A DNA stretch of 64,000 nucleotides from Adiantum capillus-veneris. Its lineage: Eukaryota; Streptophyta; Polypodiopsida; Polypodiales; Pteridaceae. The stretch covers positions 78,943,884-79,007,883 of the forward strand of contig CM043944.1 of the NCBI GenBank assembly GCA_014529385.2. Direction: 5' to 3'. A model generated the notes under the pieces. It was not told the origin of the DNA and made no database searches. It saw only the letters and a program-made list of their open reading frames with translations. Each line of letters begins with the position of its first letter. The stretch's first letter is position 1. Below are positions 1-8,086 of the stretch, in pieces. Both the position numbers and the translations under genes were made by a program.

Positions 1-147
1 ATCTTGATTGGTTGATCACCTACGTCAGAATAGAACTGGAACCAATCTCCCCATTCCTCGTTGGAGGTGGTGACTGGTCTCACCGCCACCGATCTCATCC
101 TCATGATGTACTTCGTCACCACGGGCTGAATTGTTGGACATGTCGTG
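1..147 (-). mobile_element. Copia-type element E1, 5' internal end (cut by window edge)
   Basis: This lies just inside the primer-binding site of a minus-strand LTR element whose body extends left of the window. Read on the minus strand, a short frame starting MSNNSARGDE runs from about 145 to 25 and then stops. That is where a gag start would lie, but too little is visible to identify Gag. Assignment to the copia type rests on the adjacent initiator-tRNA primer site, so it is inference. Confidence 0.5.
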
Positions 148-159
148 GCTCTGATACCA
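148..159 (-). other. Primer-binding site, initiator tRNA-Met type
   Basis: The minus strand reads TGGTATCAGAGC, the usual plant copia primer-binding site, complementary to the 3' end of initiator tRNA-Met. It directly abuts the LTR, which on the plus strand begins TGTC at 160. This fixes the LTR at 160-912 as a 5' LTR and the element as minus-strand. Confidence 0.85.
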
Positions 160-499
160 TGTCAAAGGTGCAATGGAAAAGGGTGAATCGGGTGATGAAC
201 TTGTTTGCAACCGCGAGGAAACCACTTCTCCGTACCGGGCAACCAATAGATCTCGTATCCATCGCGATGGACCTTCTTGCCGTCAATTTTCTAGTGTGTA
301 CTGCCCATCGAATGGGCATGGGAACTCGCCGCACACAATGCAACACGGAGAGGGTGTGCACACCGCAAGAGAGGGAGCGCTGGTAGAGAGAGAGAGGTTG
401 CATGGAAAACCGCCAGTGGAGGTGAGATCGATGTGGAGAGAGAAAACACTAGAGAGAGGAGAGCTGCTGGCACACCAAAACGCTAGCAAACAGAAACGC

Positions 500-556
<57 letters not shown>

Positions 557-912
557 CTGCACTCAATAACATGCCAAAAGTACAAGCGAGTTTGCCCTAC
601 CTCAGCCAGAACCCCACGACCTTGGTAAAATGACCTAAAATGCTAATAAATGTGTAACTCCCTAAAAGTGACCTAGGACACATATAGTAGCAGAACTGCA
701 GAAGAGTCGAGACTTTGACCCCGGGAAACCCTAGGAACGGGGGTCCCGCCTCATGCCAGCCTACCGGGTGAGCATCACAGTGAAGTCCACCGTCGTGAAC
801 AGGTACGTCTACCTCAAGTACGGCCGGGCATAGCCACAAAACAGCCCTCACTCCCTAATCTGCTCCTGGGAGATACTGGAGCTAGCACAGGTTAGGAAAT
901 TGAATTCTAACA
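160..912 (-). repeat. 5' LTR of copia-type element E1
   Basis: The plus strand begins TGTCAAAGGTG next to the primer site and ends TCTAACA where homology to gypsy relic D starts. Both ends match the LTR at 62739-63764 (TGTCAAAGG at one end, CTCTAACA at the other) and they share the block around CACAAAACAGCCCTCACTCCC (829-852 here). The LTR carries an internal (GA)n. Short frames inside it look like chance reads. Confidence 0.75.
501..552. repeat. (GA)26 microsatellite
   Basis: A pure AG dinucleotide run inside copia-type LTR E1. The related LTR at the right end of the window also carries a (GA)n tract (62896-62961), so it may be a native part of this LTR family. Confidence 0.95.
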
Positions 913-1254
913 ACAATTGCACGCTATTCTCTAAAGGAAGGCTATTTGATGCGAAAAACAATGTTGTGTGTTACTCGGGGGTTGGGGAACAAGGTTTTGA
1001 GAGAGTGCCAATGTCCACCTTTTCCGGGCCATCGTGGCATAGACACAACTTTGAAAGGTGTGGAGAAATATTTCAATTGGTTGAGGCTCAAAAAGGATGT
1101 GGACGAGTTTGTTTGCAGTTGCTTAGTATGCCAAAAGGTTAAGTTTGACAAGCATAAGGCATCGGGTCTACTAAAACCTCTACCTATTCCTACTGGGAGA
1201 GTGTAGCAATGGACTTCATCTTTGATCTTCGCAAGACTCTTAAGTGGGCACGAT
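913..1254 (+). pseudogene. Gypsy chromovirus relic D, integrase N-terminal part
   Basis: Across shifted frames this matches the integrase zinc-binding region and start of the catalytic core of the intact chromovirus at 17131-22128. Shared landmarks are GHRGID-like residues, CLVCQKVKFDK and AMDFIFDL. Several frameshifts and a stop (GRV* near 1205) show it is dead. It breaks off after CACGAT at 1254, where LTR element C is inserted, and resumes at 6828. Confidence 0.8.
1250..1254. other. Target-site duplication of element C (left)
   Basis: ACGAT precedes TGTTAG of element C and is repeated at 6828-6832 right after its terminal CTCTCACA. Removing the element rejoins the integrase reading (ACGATGG, as in the intact copy around 21090). 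Confidence 0.85.
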
Positions 1255-1593
1255 TGTTAGATTTACACCACTCTGCTGCTTCACACACGTCTATGGCACT
1301 TCCTTGTACGGCTAGTATCTCCGGGCTGGCCATCCATAGCATAGGTTGTACCTTGTCCGACCGTCCGAGTTTGGGGCTGGCCGCCCACTTGAGTTGGGTG
1401 TCCACCTTGGGCACTCATATATATGGGGCCAGGGGGGTACACATTTCATTATCATTTGATCATTGTACTGGTCTCTTGTTCTGGTAGTCATGGGGGGTTG
1501 ATCGCCCCCTCTTCACCATATCAGCGTTTTGGTGTTGTCTACTCTCTCTCTCTCTCTCTCTCTTTCTTTCTTCTGCACACGCGCACTCTCACA
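1255..1593 (+). repeat. 5' LTR of element C
   Basis: Runs from TGTTAG to CTCTCACA. From 1271 it matches 3798 onward, sharing CTCTGCTGCTTCACACACG, ACTCATATATATGGGGCCA and TTGGTGTTGTCT. A (CT)n tract at 1542-1563 is native to the LTR; its counterpart in the 3' LTR is where the LINE landed. Confidence 0.75.
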
Positions 1594-1606
1594 TGGTATC
1601 AGCAGG
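1594..1606 (+). other. Primer-binding site of element C
   Basis: TGGTATCAGCAGG follows the LTR terminus directly. The first nine bases match the initiator tRNA-Met complement and the rest diverge. Confidence 0.6.
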
Positions 1607-2257
1607 TTTAGGCTCTTCATGTCTTGCACATTACCCGCATCAGGTTCCTCTCCACAAGGATCAGATCTGCGAGCGTTTTTTGCAATAACCAGCAGATCAG
1701 TCAGCGATCTCCTTCTGCAAGGCCAAGTGCTAGCTTTCTGCAAGTTTTCGTCGCGGTAAAAGTGCAAAGTTGCCTAGCGTTTTTCAGCACCATCATCATT
1801 TTTGGTTCAGGCTGTGTTTTTTGGCCCTGCTTACTGCGATCTGTTGCTCTGTCTCTTGGTGCCCCCTCCCTGTAGAAAAACGCACCAACCAGCATCAGAT
1901 CAGCCTTGAAAAATAGCCTTGCATTTTTCAAGGCGAGATCTGCGTTTTTCTGGCAGCCTTGTGTTTTTGCCTTGCTGCTGCATTTTCAGCAAAACGCCTA
2001 GCATTGGCATCAAAGGGAGTCTCCAAATCTTGCCTTCCACACTGGGTTGGCATCCGGTGCCTTGCCGGTCCCGTGTCCTCTCCGTCTTCATCAGATTTCA
2101 GCCATTAACCCTTGCTGTTTTCTGTGTTTTCAGCCCATCAAGGGCAGTGACATTGATTCCCCGCCCTCCCTACACCCTCTGCACCGCTCCGGACCATGCC
2201 AAGAGCGTACGAGCACGCTAAAAGTCACTGGACAGCAGCGTTTTCATCACCTCACAG

Positions 2258-3163
2258 TTGTGTTTTTGGGTGGATAGCAGCCTCTTGGCTTGTGTTTTTT
2301 CACAGAGGATGAAGTTACCTCCTGACAGGACACCATCCAATGGTGGTCCATGTGGTCTCTCTGTAACTGCTACAGTACACGGTATCTTCGACATCGCCTT
2401 GATCATCTACGACGAGTGTACGATCCTTGGGAGATCCATTCATTCCAACCATCATTCGGCGGTTGCGCACTCCAGAGGGGGTGGTGACTTGTGGTTTGCT
2501 ATGGACACACCTATGCACTCATCAGAGGAGTTCACAGGAGATATGGCCATGCTCATGACATATGGGATTTCGACATTCCCAGAGAAGACACCACCATCTT
2601 GGGTGGACAGACACTTACCGCTTGACCCTGACACGTCAGATCACTTGCTTACACAGGAGCATCTACATGGACTTAGGGAGAGGATTTTGGATCTCTTCTT
2701 GGACAAGTTCATTGCTTGGATCTACAGGCTAGAGTGGGACTTCAGTGCCTTGGACTCTTTTGTAGAGTTTACCCGCGAGATGCGGGAGATCAGGCATCAC
2801 GCGACTACATCCAGAGTCACCCGGAGCTTTGCTGGGATGGTAGTGCAGTTGCTCTTCTATACTCCTGATCATTTGGATTGCTATCTTCAGAGTTGCTTAC
2901 ACTCACCCTCGATAACCTTACAACAGACTTACCCCTCGACCTGGGCAGTAGGCCACTCCCAACTCATTCACATTGAGAGCCACACCGAGATGCGGTTTGG
3001 TGGCATTGTTGGCGCGGATTCAATTTTGGTTGGCACCGGAGGATTGGAGGCACAGGAGATACAGGCAAGACAGAGCAGACAGATTGGTCTGGCCTTTCCT
3101 CTTCTCAGAGATTATTCACAATGCAGGCTGCTCAGTCTGGCTTCCCTTCTTCACAGAGGATGA
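2258..3163 (+). CDS. Unrecognised ORF inside LTR element C
   Basis: A 301-codon open frame in the interior of element C. I recognise no domain: no CCHC knuckle, protease DSG/DTG or polymerase DD. The middle part (around HLHGLRERILDLFLDKF and FVEFTREMREIRHH) looks helical and could be a diverged gag-like stretch, but nothing proves it. The first codons lie in a repeat that recurs near 3250, and the last 30 codons run into 48-bp tandem repeats. It may be a chance frame. Confidence 0.25.
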   Translation: MCFWVDSSLLACVFSQRMKLPPDRTPSNGGPCGLSVTATVHGIFDIALIIYDECTILGRSIHSNHHSAVAHSRGGGDLWFAMDTPMHSSEEFTGDMAMLMTYGISTFPEKTPPSWVDRHLPLDPDTSDHLLTQEHLHGLRERILDLFLDKFIAWIYRLEWDFSALDSFVEFTREMREIRHHATTSRVTRSFAGMVVQLLFYTPDHLDCYLQSCLHSPSITLQQTYPSTWAVGHSQLIHIESHTEMRFGGIVGADSILVGTGGLEAQEIQARQSRQIGLAFPLLRDYSQCRLLSLASLLHRG

Positions 3164-3434
3164 TTATGGTGCAGACAACTTGGTCTGACCACACCTCTTC
3201 TTAGAGGCCCTTCATTGTACAGACTGTTGAGTTTGGCTTTCCCCTCATCTTGGATTACCTTACCTACTGACAGGACACCATCCGGTGGTGGTCCGTGCGG
3301 TCTCCCGGTGACTGTTGCAACTTACGGTAGCTTCTATACTGCAGACTGTTTAGTCTGGCTTTCCTTGATTCGGAGGACGTCTATAGTGCAGATTGCTACA
3401 TCTAGCCTTCCTAGAGTTTTACGTAGCTTAGCCA
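3075..3434 (+). repeat. Degenerate 48-bp tandem repeats in element C
   Basis: Units start at 3075, 3123, 3171 and 3219, exactly 48 bp apart, with core GCAGACTGTTTAGTCTGGCT followed by TTCC and a CTTCTTCAGAGG-like half. Two more units start at 3341 and 3388 after a stretch of about 75 bp that duplicates 2315-2392 (TGACAGGACACCATCC and flanks). Confidence 0.75.
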
Positions 3435-3781
3435 GGTGGCCACACTGGGTTGCAAGTTTATGCATTGACAGGCTTCCAATCATTCTCATGACGGTTCCTG
3501 GGCTTACCCATTTTCTCCATACGGTTTGACTATAGACACTATAGATCCTATTGGGTAGGACACTTGCAGGTCTATTGGCACTTGTTTTACGACAAGGAGT
3601 TGTTTTCACACTCAGTTCGGGACCTTCATGCAATATCTTCACCTTGTATCGGCGGAGTACAGCAGTTTGCTACACTGCTCGTGACGGCACTTTACCATGG
3701 AGGTCTCTCGGATGTTGGGACACCCTAAACTGCTGCTACACTTGCGGAGCTCGTCGGAATATTGTCTTTCAGTGGACATGG

Positions 3782-4063
3782 CAGCAGACATCTTCATCTC
3801 TGCTGCTTCACACACGTCTAGGGCACTTCCTTGTACGGCTAGTGTCTCTGGGTTGACCACCCATAGCATAGGTTGTACCTTGTCCGGAAGTCCGAGTTTG
3901 GGACCTGCCTCCCACTTGAGTTGGCCGCCCACCTTGGGCACTCATATATATGGGGCCAAGGGGGTACATATTTCATTATCATATGATCATTGCTGGTCTC
4001 TTGTTCTGGTAGTCAAGGGGGGTTGATGGCCCCCTCTTCACCATATTAGCATTTTGGTGTTGT

Positions 4064-4115
<52 letters not shown>
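3782..4115 (+). repeat. 3' LTR of element C, left part
   Basis: Similar to 1255-1565 until the (CT)n run at 4069-4112, where LINE-GA copy 1 is inserted. The first 16 bases are poorly conserved, so the start is inferred by analogy to the 5' LTR. Confidence 0.65.
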
Positions 4116-4126
4116 TTAGAGCCAAG

Positions 4127-5091
4127 GCCTCCGTACCACACGCGATTACCCGAGCGGAACTAGCTGCCCCTCCGATAGAAATTGAAGCTCTTACTAGATC
4201 AGTGTCCTTTATACATGGTTTGTGGGATACAAATAATTGCCGATATACTAGACTGGCCCTCGAATCCTCTCGACAATTAGCAATGAAAGGGGATACATCA
4301 TGCTGGTATGCGCAACTGTCCTCGTGGTTTCAGAGACACGGGTTCAGTATGGAAAGATTACCCCCCTTCCAATACTCTCTTGAGGCTCCATCACTGGCAA
4401 TTACACGAACAGAGATTAATAAAATCATCCGTCAGGATCTTATACAGTTGGATACTAAGAGGACATGGGTAGACCCTACACAAGAATTGGGCACGAAGAT
4501 GGCCGACACAAAGAAAACTTCCTACAACTATCTGAAGATGGATTTGTGATTCGCCCGAGCTACATGGATACCCACCTGTCTCATGGTTTGAGATGTGCTA
4601 TTGGTCAGATTCGTACATCCTCACACCAGCTGGAAATTGAATTTGGCAGATTTAGGGGAATCCCACCTGAGAGCAGAATATGTAAGTTATGCGGAATGGA
4701 GCCGGAGACAGAATTACACTACATATGCCATTGCACCGTATACTATGAGATACGTGGGCGTTTCCATTGCCTATTTAAAGAAGGCTTTGGACCTCTAGAA
4801 AGAGTCATGCAATACCAAGATCAAAGATGCTTAGGCTTGTACCTACTAGAACTACATCGGCACATGGATAATCTAATGAGAAGACAAAGAGCACTACAGC
4901 CTGAGAGGCAGATCACAGATTTCTTCGGATCGAGAGAAGCAGGAGTGGAAGGAGAAGCAAGAGGTCAACAGCCAGCACAAAGGAGTACCCACATTCATAC
5001 CAAAGGCACCCTCATTGACAGGGCAATTGAGACGACCACGACCGAGATGCAGAAGCACACTTCACCGGAGGAGACTACAACAAAGGATTAG
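4127..5091 (+). pseudogene. LINE-GA copy 1 ORF2, C-terminal third
   Basis: Covers the region after the reverse transcriptase and the C-terminal zinc finger (RICKLCGMEPETELHYICHC, about 4672-4732), ending TTTKD*. A small deletion near 4504 shifts the frame between MADTKKTS and GRHKENFLQL, so it cannot be translated through. The tail ITDFFGSREAG and HIHTKGTLIDRAIE match copies 5 and 6, placing it in the same young subfamily. Confidence 0.8.
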
Positions 5092-5190
5092 AAGCATTCT
5101 AGCCAGACATCCAGAATGCTCCTAAGAAGTTTATTTAATACTTTGTATTTAGTTTTTCACATTTATTTTCACACTTTCACACTTTTCACA

Positions 5191-5210
5191 CTTAGTACTT
5201 TAGTACTAAG
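5191..5210. repeat. 20-bp perfect hairpin inserted in LINE 3' UTR
   Basis: CTTAGTACT-TT-AGTACTAAG has nine-base-pair arms and a two-base loop. The flanking sequence is the LINE-GA 3' UTR, and the other copies lack these bases. Its origin is unknown. Confidence 0.6.
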
Positions 5211-5220
5211 GTACCCAGAC

Positions 5221-5231
5221 ATTGTAATAGA
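5221..5231. other. Target-site duplication of Penelope-like element (left)
   Basis: ATTGTAATAGA occurs here and again at 6656-6666. The uninterrupted LINE copies have a single ATTGTAACAGA at this place in the 3' UTR. Confidence 0.7.
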
Positions 5232-5919
5232 CATTTTCAAGCAAACAATTGGTATCCCTATGGGTACCAATTGTGCTGTTTTTCTTGCTAATTTCTATCT
5301 TTTTACTTATGAGTTTGATTTTATGGAGCGTCTTGTCCTTGCTAACACTTGCCCAATATTTTTGCACAAGTTATGCAATGTAAGACGCTTTGTAGATGAT
5401 CTTTTTGTCCCTGATGTTCCTTCTTTTCAAGATTTTATGTACTTGAATTCGAGTTCTGTAGGCGGAGGGATTTATCCCAAGGAGTTTTGTGAACTTAACT
5501 GTACCACAAATAGTGATTGTTGTGCCTTTTTAGACCTTAAGATTTTTCAGACTCCCTTGGGATTAGAAGTAGATATCTATGATAAGCGCCTTGAACCAGA
5601 ATATGCAAATCTAAAAATCATCCGCATGCCTCACATTTCTTCGAATATTTCTCTTTTAGCTAAGTACGGTGTCATTTGCTCTCAACTATTTAGATTTTCT
5701 CGTCTTTGTTCTAGTAAATCTACTTTTGTTGTTCAATCTTGCCATCTTATTTCTTTACTAGTTGAAAAAGGATACTCATTCAAAAGAATCATGAAAAAAG
5801 TTCGTTCATTTTTGCATCGTAGTAAGTTTATTTTTAGTGTTTCTTCCTTTGGAATGTTCAAGATAATCAGTAGTAAATTCAATAGAAGTGGGGAGCTAAA
5901 AAGCCGACTTATTGTTTGA
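5232..5919 (+). pseudogene. Penelope-like reverse transcriptase, C-terminal half
   Basis: Reverse transcriptase that would copy element RNA. Visible landmarks are FKQTIGIPMGTNCA, the catalytic-type RRFVDD at 5383-5400 (F-V-D-D where Y-x-D-D is common), IYPKEF, FLDLKIF, VDIYDKR, and YGVICSQLFRFSR near the thumb. These match the Penelope-like pattern, not LTR or LINE enzymes. The finger region is missing because of 5' truncation; the rest reads openly to a stop at 5917-5919. No C-terminal GIY-YIG nuclease follows, so the element either lacks a nuclease or carried it N-terminally. Confidence 0.7.
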
Positions 5920-6004
5920 CTTAATAACACCTTATGTTGTTGTTTTGATCTTTAGCGTTTCTAGTATTTTCACTATAGCTTGACAATTGCTAGCCTTTAT
6001 CATG

Positions 6005-6160
6005 GCTGAGTATGCCCATCACCTCCGGAGGGTGATAGAAACTCAGCTCGTTGGTTTTGTAGAGTACGTTTAAAGCATGAATGACCTCTATATAAACCCG
6101 CACCTACTCTTGGGCACTGACGACGTGAGTAGGGATGTCATAGCTGTTGTCCAAGCTATG
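6005..6160 (+). ncRNA. Conserved hairpin set in Penelope-like tail
   Basis: Three potential stems. (i) GCTGAGT 6005-6011 with ACTCAGC 6041-6047, enclosing ATCACC/GGTGAT around a TCCGGA loop. (ii) CCTACTC 6103-6109 with GAGTAGG 6127-6133, loop TTGGGCACTGACGACGT. (iii) CATAGCT 6139-6145 with AGCTATG 6154-6160. Stems ii and iii recur at 44448-44506 and 59027-59085 with compensatory changes, and stem i recurs at 58896. Function unknown. Penelope-like elements often carry hammerhead ribozymes, but the full hammerhead core is not visible here. Confidence 0.5.
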
Positions 6161-6742
6161 CATGATAAAGGTGATAATCTTATTCTTCCTGTTTGGACAA
6201 GCAGTGAAGTTGAGATCACATATTGTCAAGTTTGGTTCTTTGCTCTTCGTAGGTTTGTAGTAGTATTCATTTTTCGATTTCATATTTAGCTTACTTGAGG
6301 ACTTAAGAATGTGTTCCGTTATAGGTTGTTGTGTGAAGTTTGATTTCGAGGATTAAGTTTTTAAGATGTCTTATCCTTTTTTTTTTTTTTTTTTGCTTAA
6401 AGTTGAGTACTTGTTTTAAGCCAAGTAAGTTGCGTCAACTTATTTTACACATACCTTTTTTGAAAACATTTTTAAGTTAATAATGTTTTGTTTTATCTAG
6501 TTTTGTTTCGAAGCAATCAAAGTGATTTAGTTAGTTAGTTTGTTTGTTTTTGTTTTTCTTTTCTTTTCGTGTGTCCCTTGCTTTTATAGTTTTATGAGTG
6601 CTTTATTCCCTCTTATAATTCGTGAGTTCAGACTATTCTGAACTTATGAAGGTATATTGTAATAGATTCACCACTTTTGTATCAGTTTGGTCTCATAGGT
6701 CATTCTGGCCTTTTGAAGACGTTAATATAACATTTCATTTCA

Positions 6743-6748
<6 letters not shown>

Positions 6749-6800
<52 letters not shown>
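6749..6800. repeat. (TC)26 microsatellite at LINE-GA copy 1 3' end
   Basis: A pure TC run joining the LINE tail to the remainder of the C-element LTR. Together with (CT)n at 4069-4112 it brackets the LINE, as expected for insertion into one (CT)n tract. Confidence 0.95.
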
Positions 6801-6802
<2 letters not shown>

Positions 6803-6827
6803 GCTTCCGCACGCATGCACTCTCACA
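6801..6827 (+). repeat. 3' LTR of element C, right end
   Basis: The end GCATGCACTCTCACA parallels GCGCACTCTCACA of the 5' LTR (1581-1593). ACGAT follows at 6828-6832. Confidence 0.75.
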
Positions 6828-7800
6828 ACGATGGAATTTAGATGGTCATCGATTGATTCAACAAGCAGGCTCACTTCATTCCGGTAAAGAAGACTGCTAA
6901 AGCCGATCGTTTGGCTAAGTTGTTTGTCTCGCAGATTTTTCAACTACATGGTATGCCCGAGTTTATAGTTTCAGACAGAGATTCCCACTTTATGAGCTTG
7001 TTTTGGAGGGTAATCTGGGAGAAGATTGGCACACAGATACAATTCTCGTCCTCATTTTACCCACAAACAGATGGGCAATCAAGCGAGCCAATTTAGTGGT
7101 TTTGGACTTGTTAAAGTCGTACATCTGTGATCAGAAGACTTAATGGGAGAAGTATTTGCCCTTGGTGGAGTTTGCCTACAACAACATGGCTCATACGTCT
7201 ACGAGGAAGGCACCATTTGAGATTATCGAGGGTGTCAAGAAGGTTCCACCTATTCTAAGCACACAAAATATAAGATTTTTGAAGCAGATCAGTATACGGA
7301 GGATCTTGACACTTCTTTTGCCAAGCCTGAGAGGCTTTGGAGAAGTCTCACGCACGACATAAGAAGGCAGTAGGCAAGCATCGACGTGATTTGCAGCTGA
7401 AGGAAGATGATTGGGTGCTCTTGCGGTTTGACAAGGCACGCCTACGGAAACGAGGAGTGGCTTTTTCCAAAGTTGAGAATGCGATACTATGGCCCTTTCC
7501 AAATTCAAGAGAAGATCAATGATGTATCCTTCAGGCTGAAGTTACCAGATATTTAGAAGATTCACAATGCATTTCATGTAAGTCTATTGTGACCTTTAAA
7601 AGGTGAAGTGCCAGTGGACAGGGAGCCAGAGGAGCAGCCCGAAGTGGAAGAGATAGAGGAGATTCTCATTCCAGAATAGGTCCTGGCTCACAAGGAAAGG
7701 AAGGTGAAAGGTAAGCTTAGACGCCGATATTTAGTCAAGTTTTGGAACTATCCGGCTTTGGATGCCAAGTGGATGGAGGAGGAGGACCCAACCGATACAA
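6828..7800 (+). pseudogene. Gypsy relic D, integrase core to chromodomain
   Basis: Resumes the integrase exactly where it broke at 1254. Visible landmarks are KQAHFIPV, HGMPEFIVSDRD, FYPQTDGQS, PLVEFAYNN, KAPFEIIEGVKK, then HNAFHVSL and the chromodomain part ILIPE, AHKERKVKGK and YLVKFWNYPALDAKWM. At least six stops and several frameshifts are present. It is the same lineage as elements A and B but much older. It is cut off near 7800 by purine-rich sequence and L1 DNA. Confidence 0.85.
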
Positions 7801-7842
7801 AGAGGGAGGGAGGGAGGGAGGGAAGGGGGGGGGGGGGGATTT
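7801..7842. repeat. Purine low-complexity tract (GGGA)n and poly-G
   Basis: Four to five GGGA repeats followed by an uninterrupted G run of about 14, at the junction between gypsy relic D and L1-type sequence. Confidence 0.85.
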
Positions 7843-8086
7843 CGGATAGATGAAGTAGGGGCATAGGTGCACATCACACCAACTAGGGCGTCATCAATCT
7901 CTAGGGTAACCACATTGCTCTACCATGTACTAAAGTACCATGGTCACACACACAATGGCGCCAACGAGATCCCACAGAAATGCATACACCACTACAAGAA
8001 TACTGTTGTCCAATCGCATTTTCCCAAAATGTATGAGAATCCTAAGGTAACAACTTGCCACATCTATGATAGCTATCTATTCTTAA

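Larger units (their letters stand above)
5232..6655 (+). mobile_element. Penelope-like retroelement, 5'-truncated
   Basis: A 1.4-kb insertion in the 3' UTR of LINE-GA copy 1, flanked by an 11-bp repeat. It contains the C-terminal half of a Penelope-type reverse transcriptase and a non-coding tail of about 735 bp with conserved hairpins (6005-6160). The tail also occurs, without the gene, at 44380-44620 and 58840-59215. The base composition, more T-rich than its neighbours, fits a separate origin. Penelope-like elements are uncommon in seed plants. Confidence 0.7.
4116..6748 (+). mobile_element. LINE-GA copy 1, 5'-truncated, in (CT)n
   Basis: The only plus-strand member of this family here. 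It begins at AGAGCCAAGGCCTCC, part-way through ORF2, directly after (CT)n. It ends AATATAACATTTCATTTCATT followed by (TC)n. Its sequence is close to copies 5 and 6 (38287-43656). The 3' UTR is split at 5232-6655 by a Penelope-like element. Sense strand beside (TC)n is the same orientation rule as in all other copies. Confidence 0.85.
1255..6827 (+). mobile_element. Non-autonomous LTR retrotransposon C (LARD-like)
   Basis: The element has two similar LTRs (1255-1593 and about 3782-6827, the latter split by a LINE), a tRNA-Met-like primer site at 1594 and a 5-bp ACGAT duplication. The roughly 2.2-kb interior has no recognisable gag, protease, reverse transcriptase or integrase, so it must have been mobilised in trans. 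It sits inside the integrase of gypsy relic D. Its own 3' LTR received LINE-GA copy 1, which in turn received a Penelope-like element. Strand is set by the primer-site position. Confidence 0.75.

Noticed and set aside
3075-3434. CRISPR-like spaced repeats
   Set aside because: The 48-bp units are contiguous and degenerate, with no unique spacers, in a eukaryotic LTR element.
6117-6160. Canonical hammerhead ribozyme in the Penelope-like tail
   Set aside because: CTGACGA fits one core box, but a GAAA box and cleavage triplet in the right order are not found around it. Only a conserved hairpin set is claimed.
6366-6396. Poly-T tract as an RNA polymerase III terminator
   Set aside because: No A and B boxes or tRNA/SINE-like head were seen upstream. 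It lies in the T-rich Penelope-like tail.
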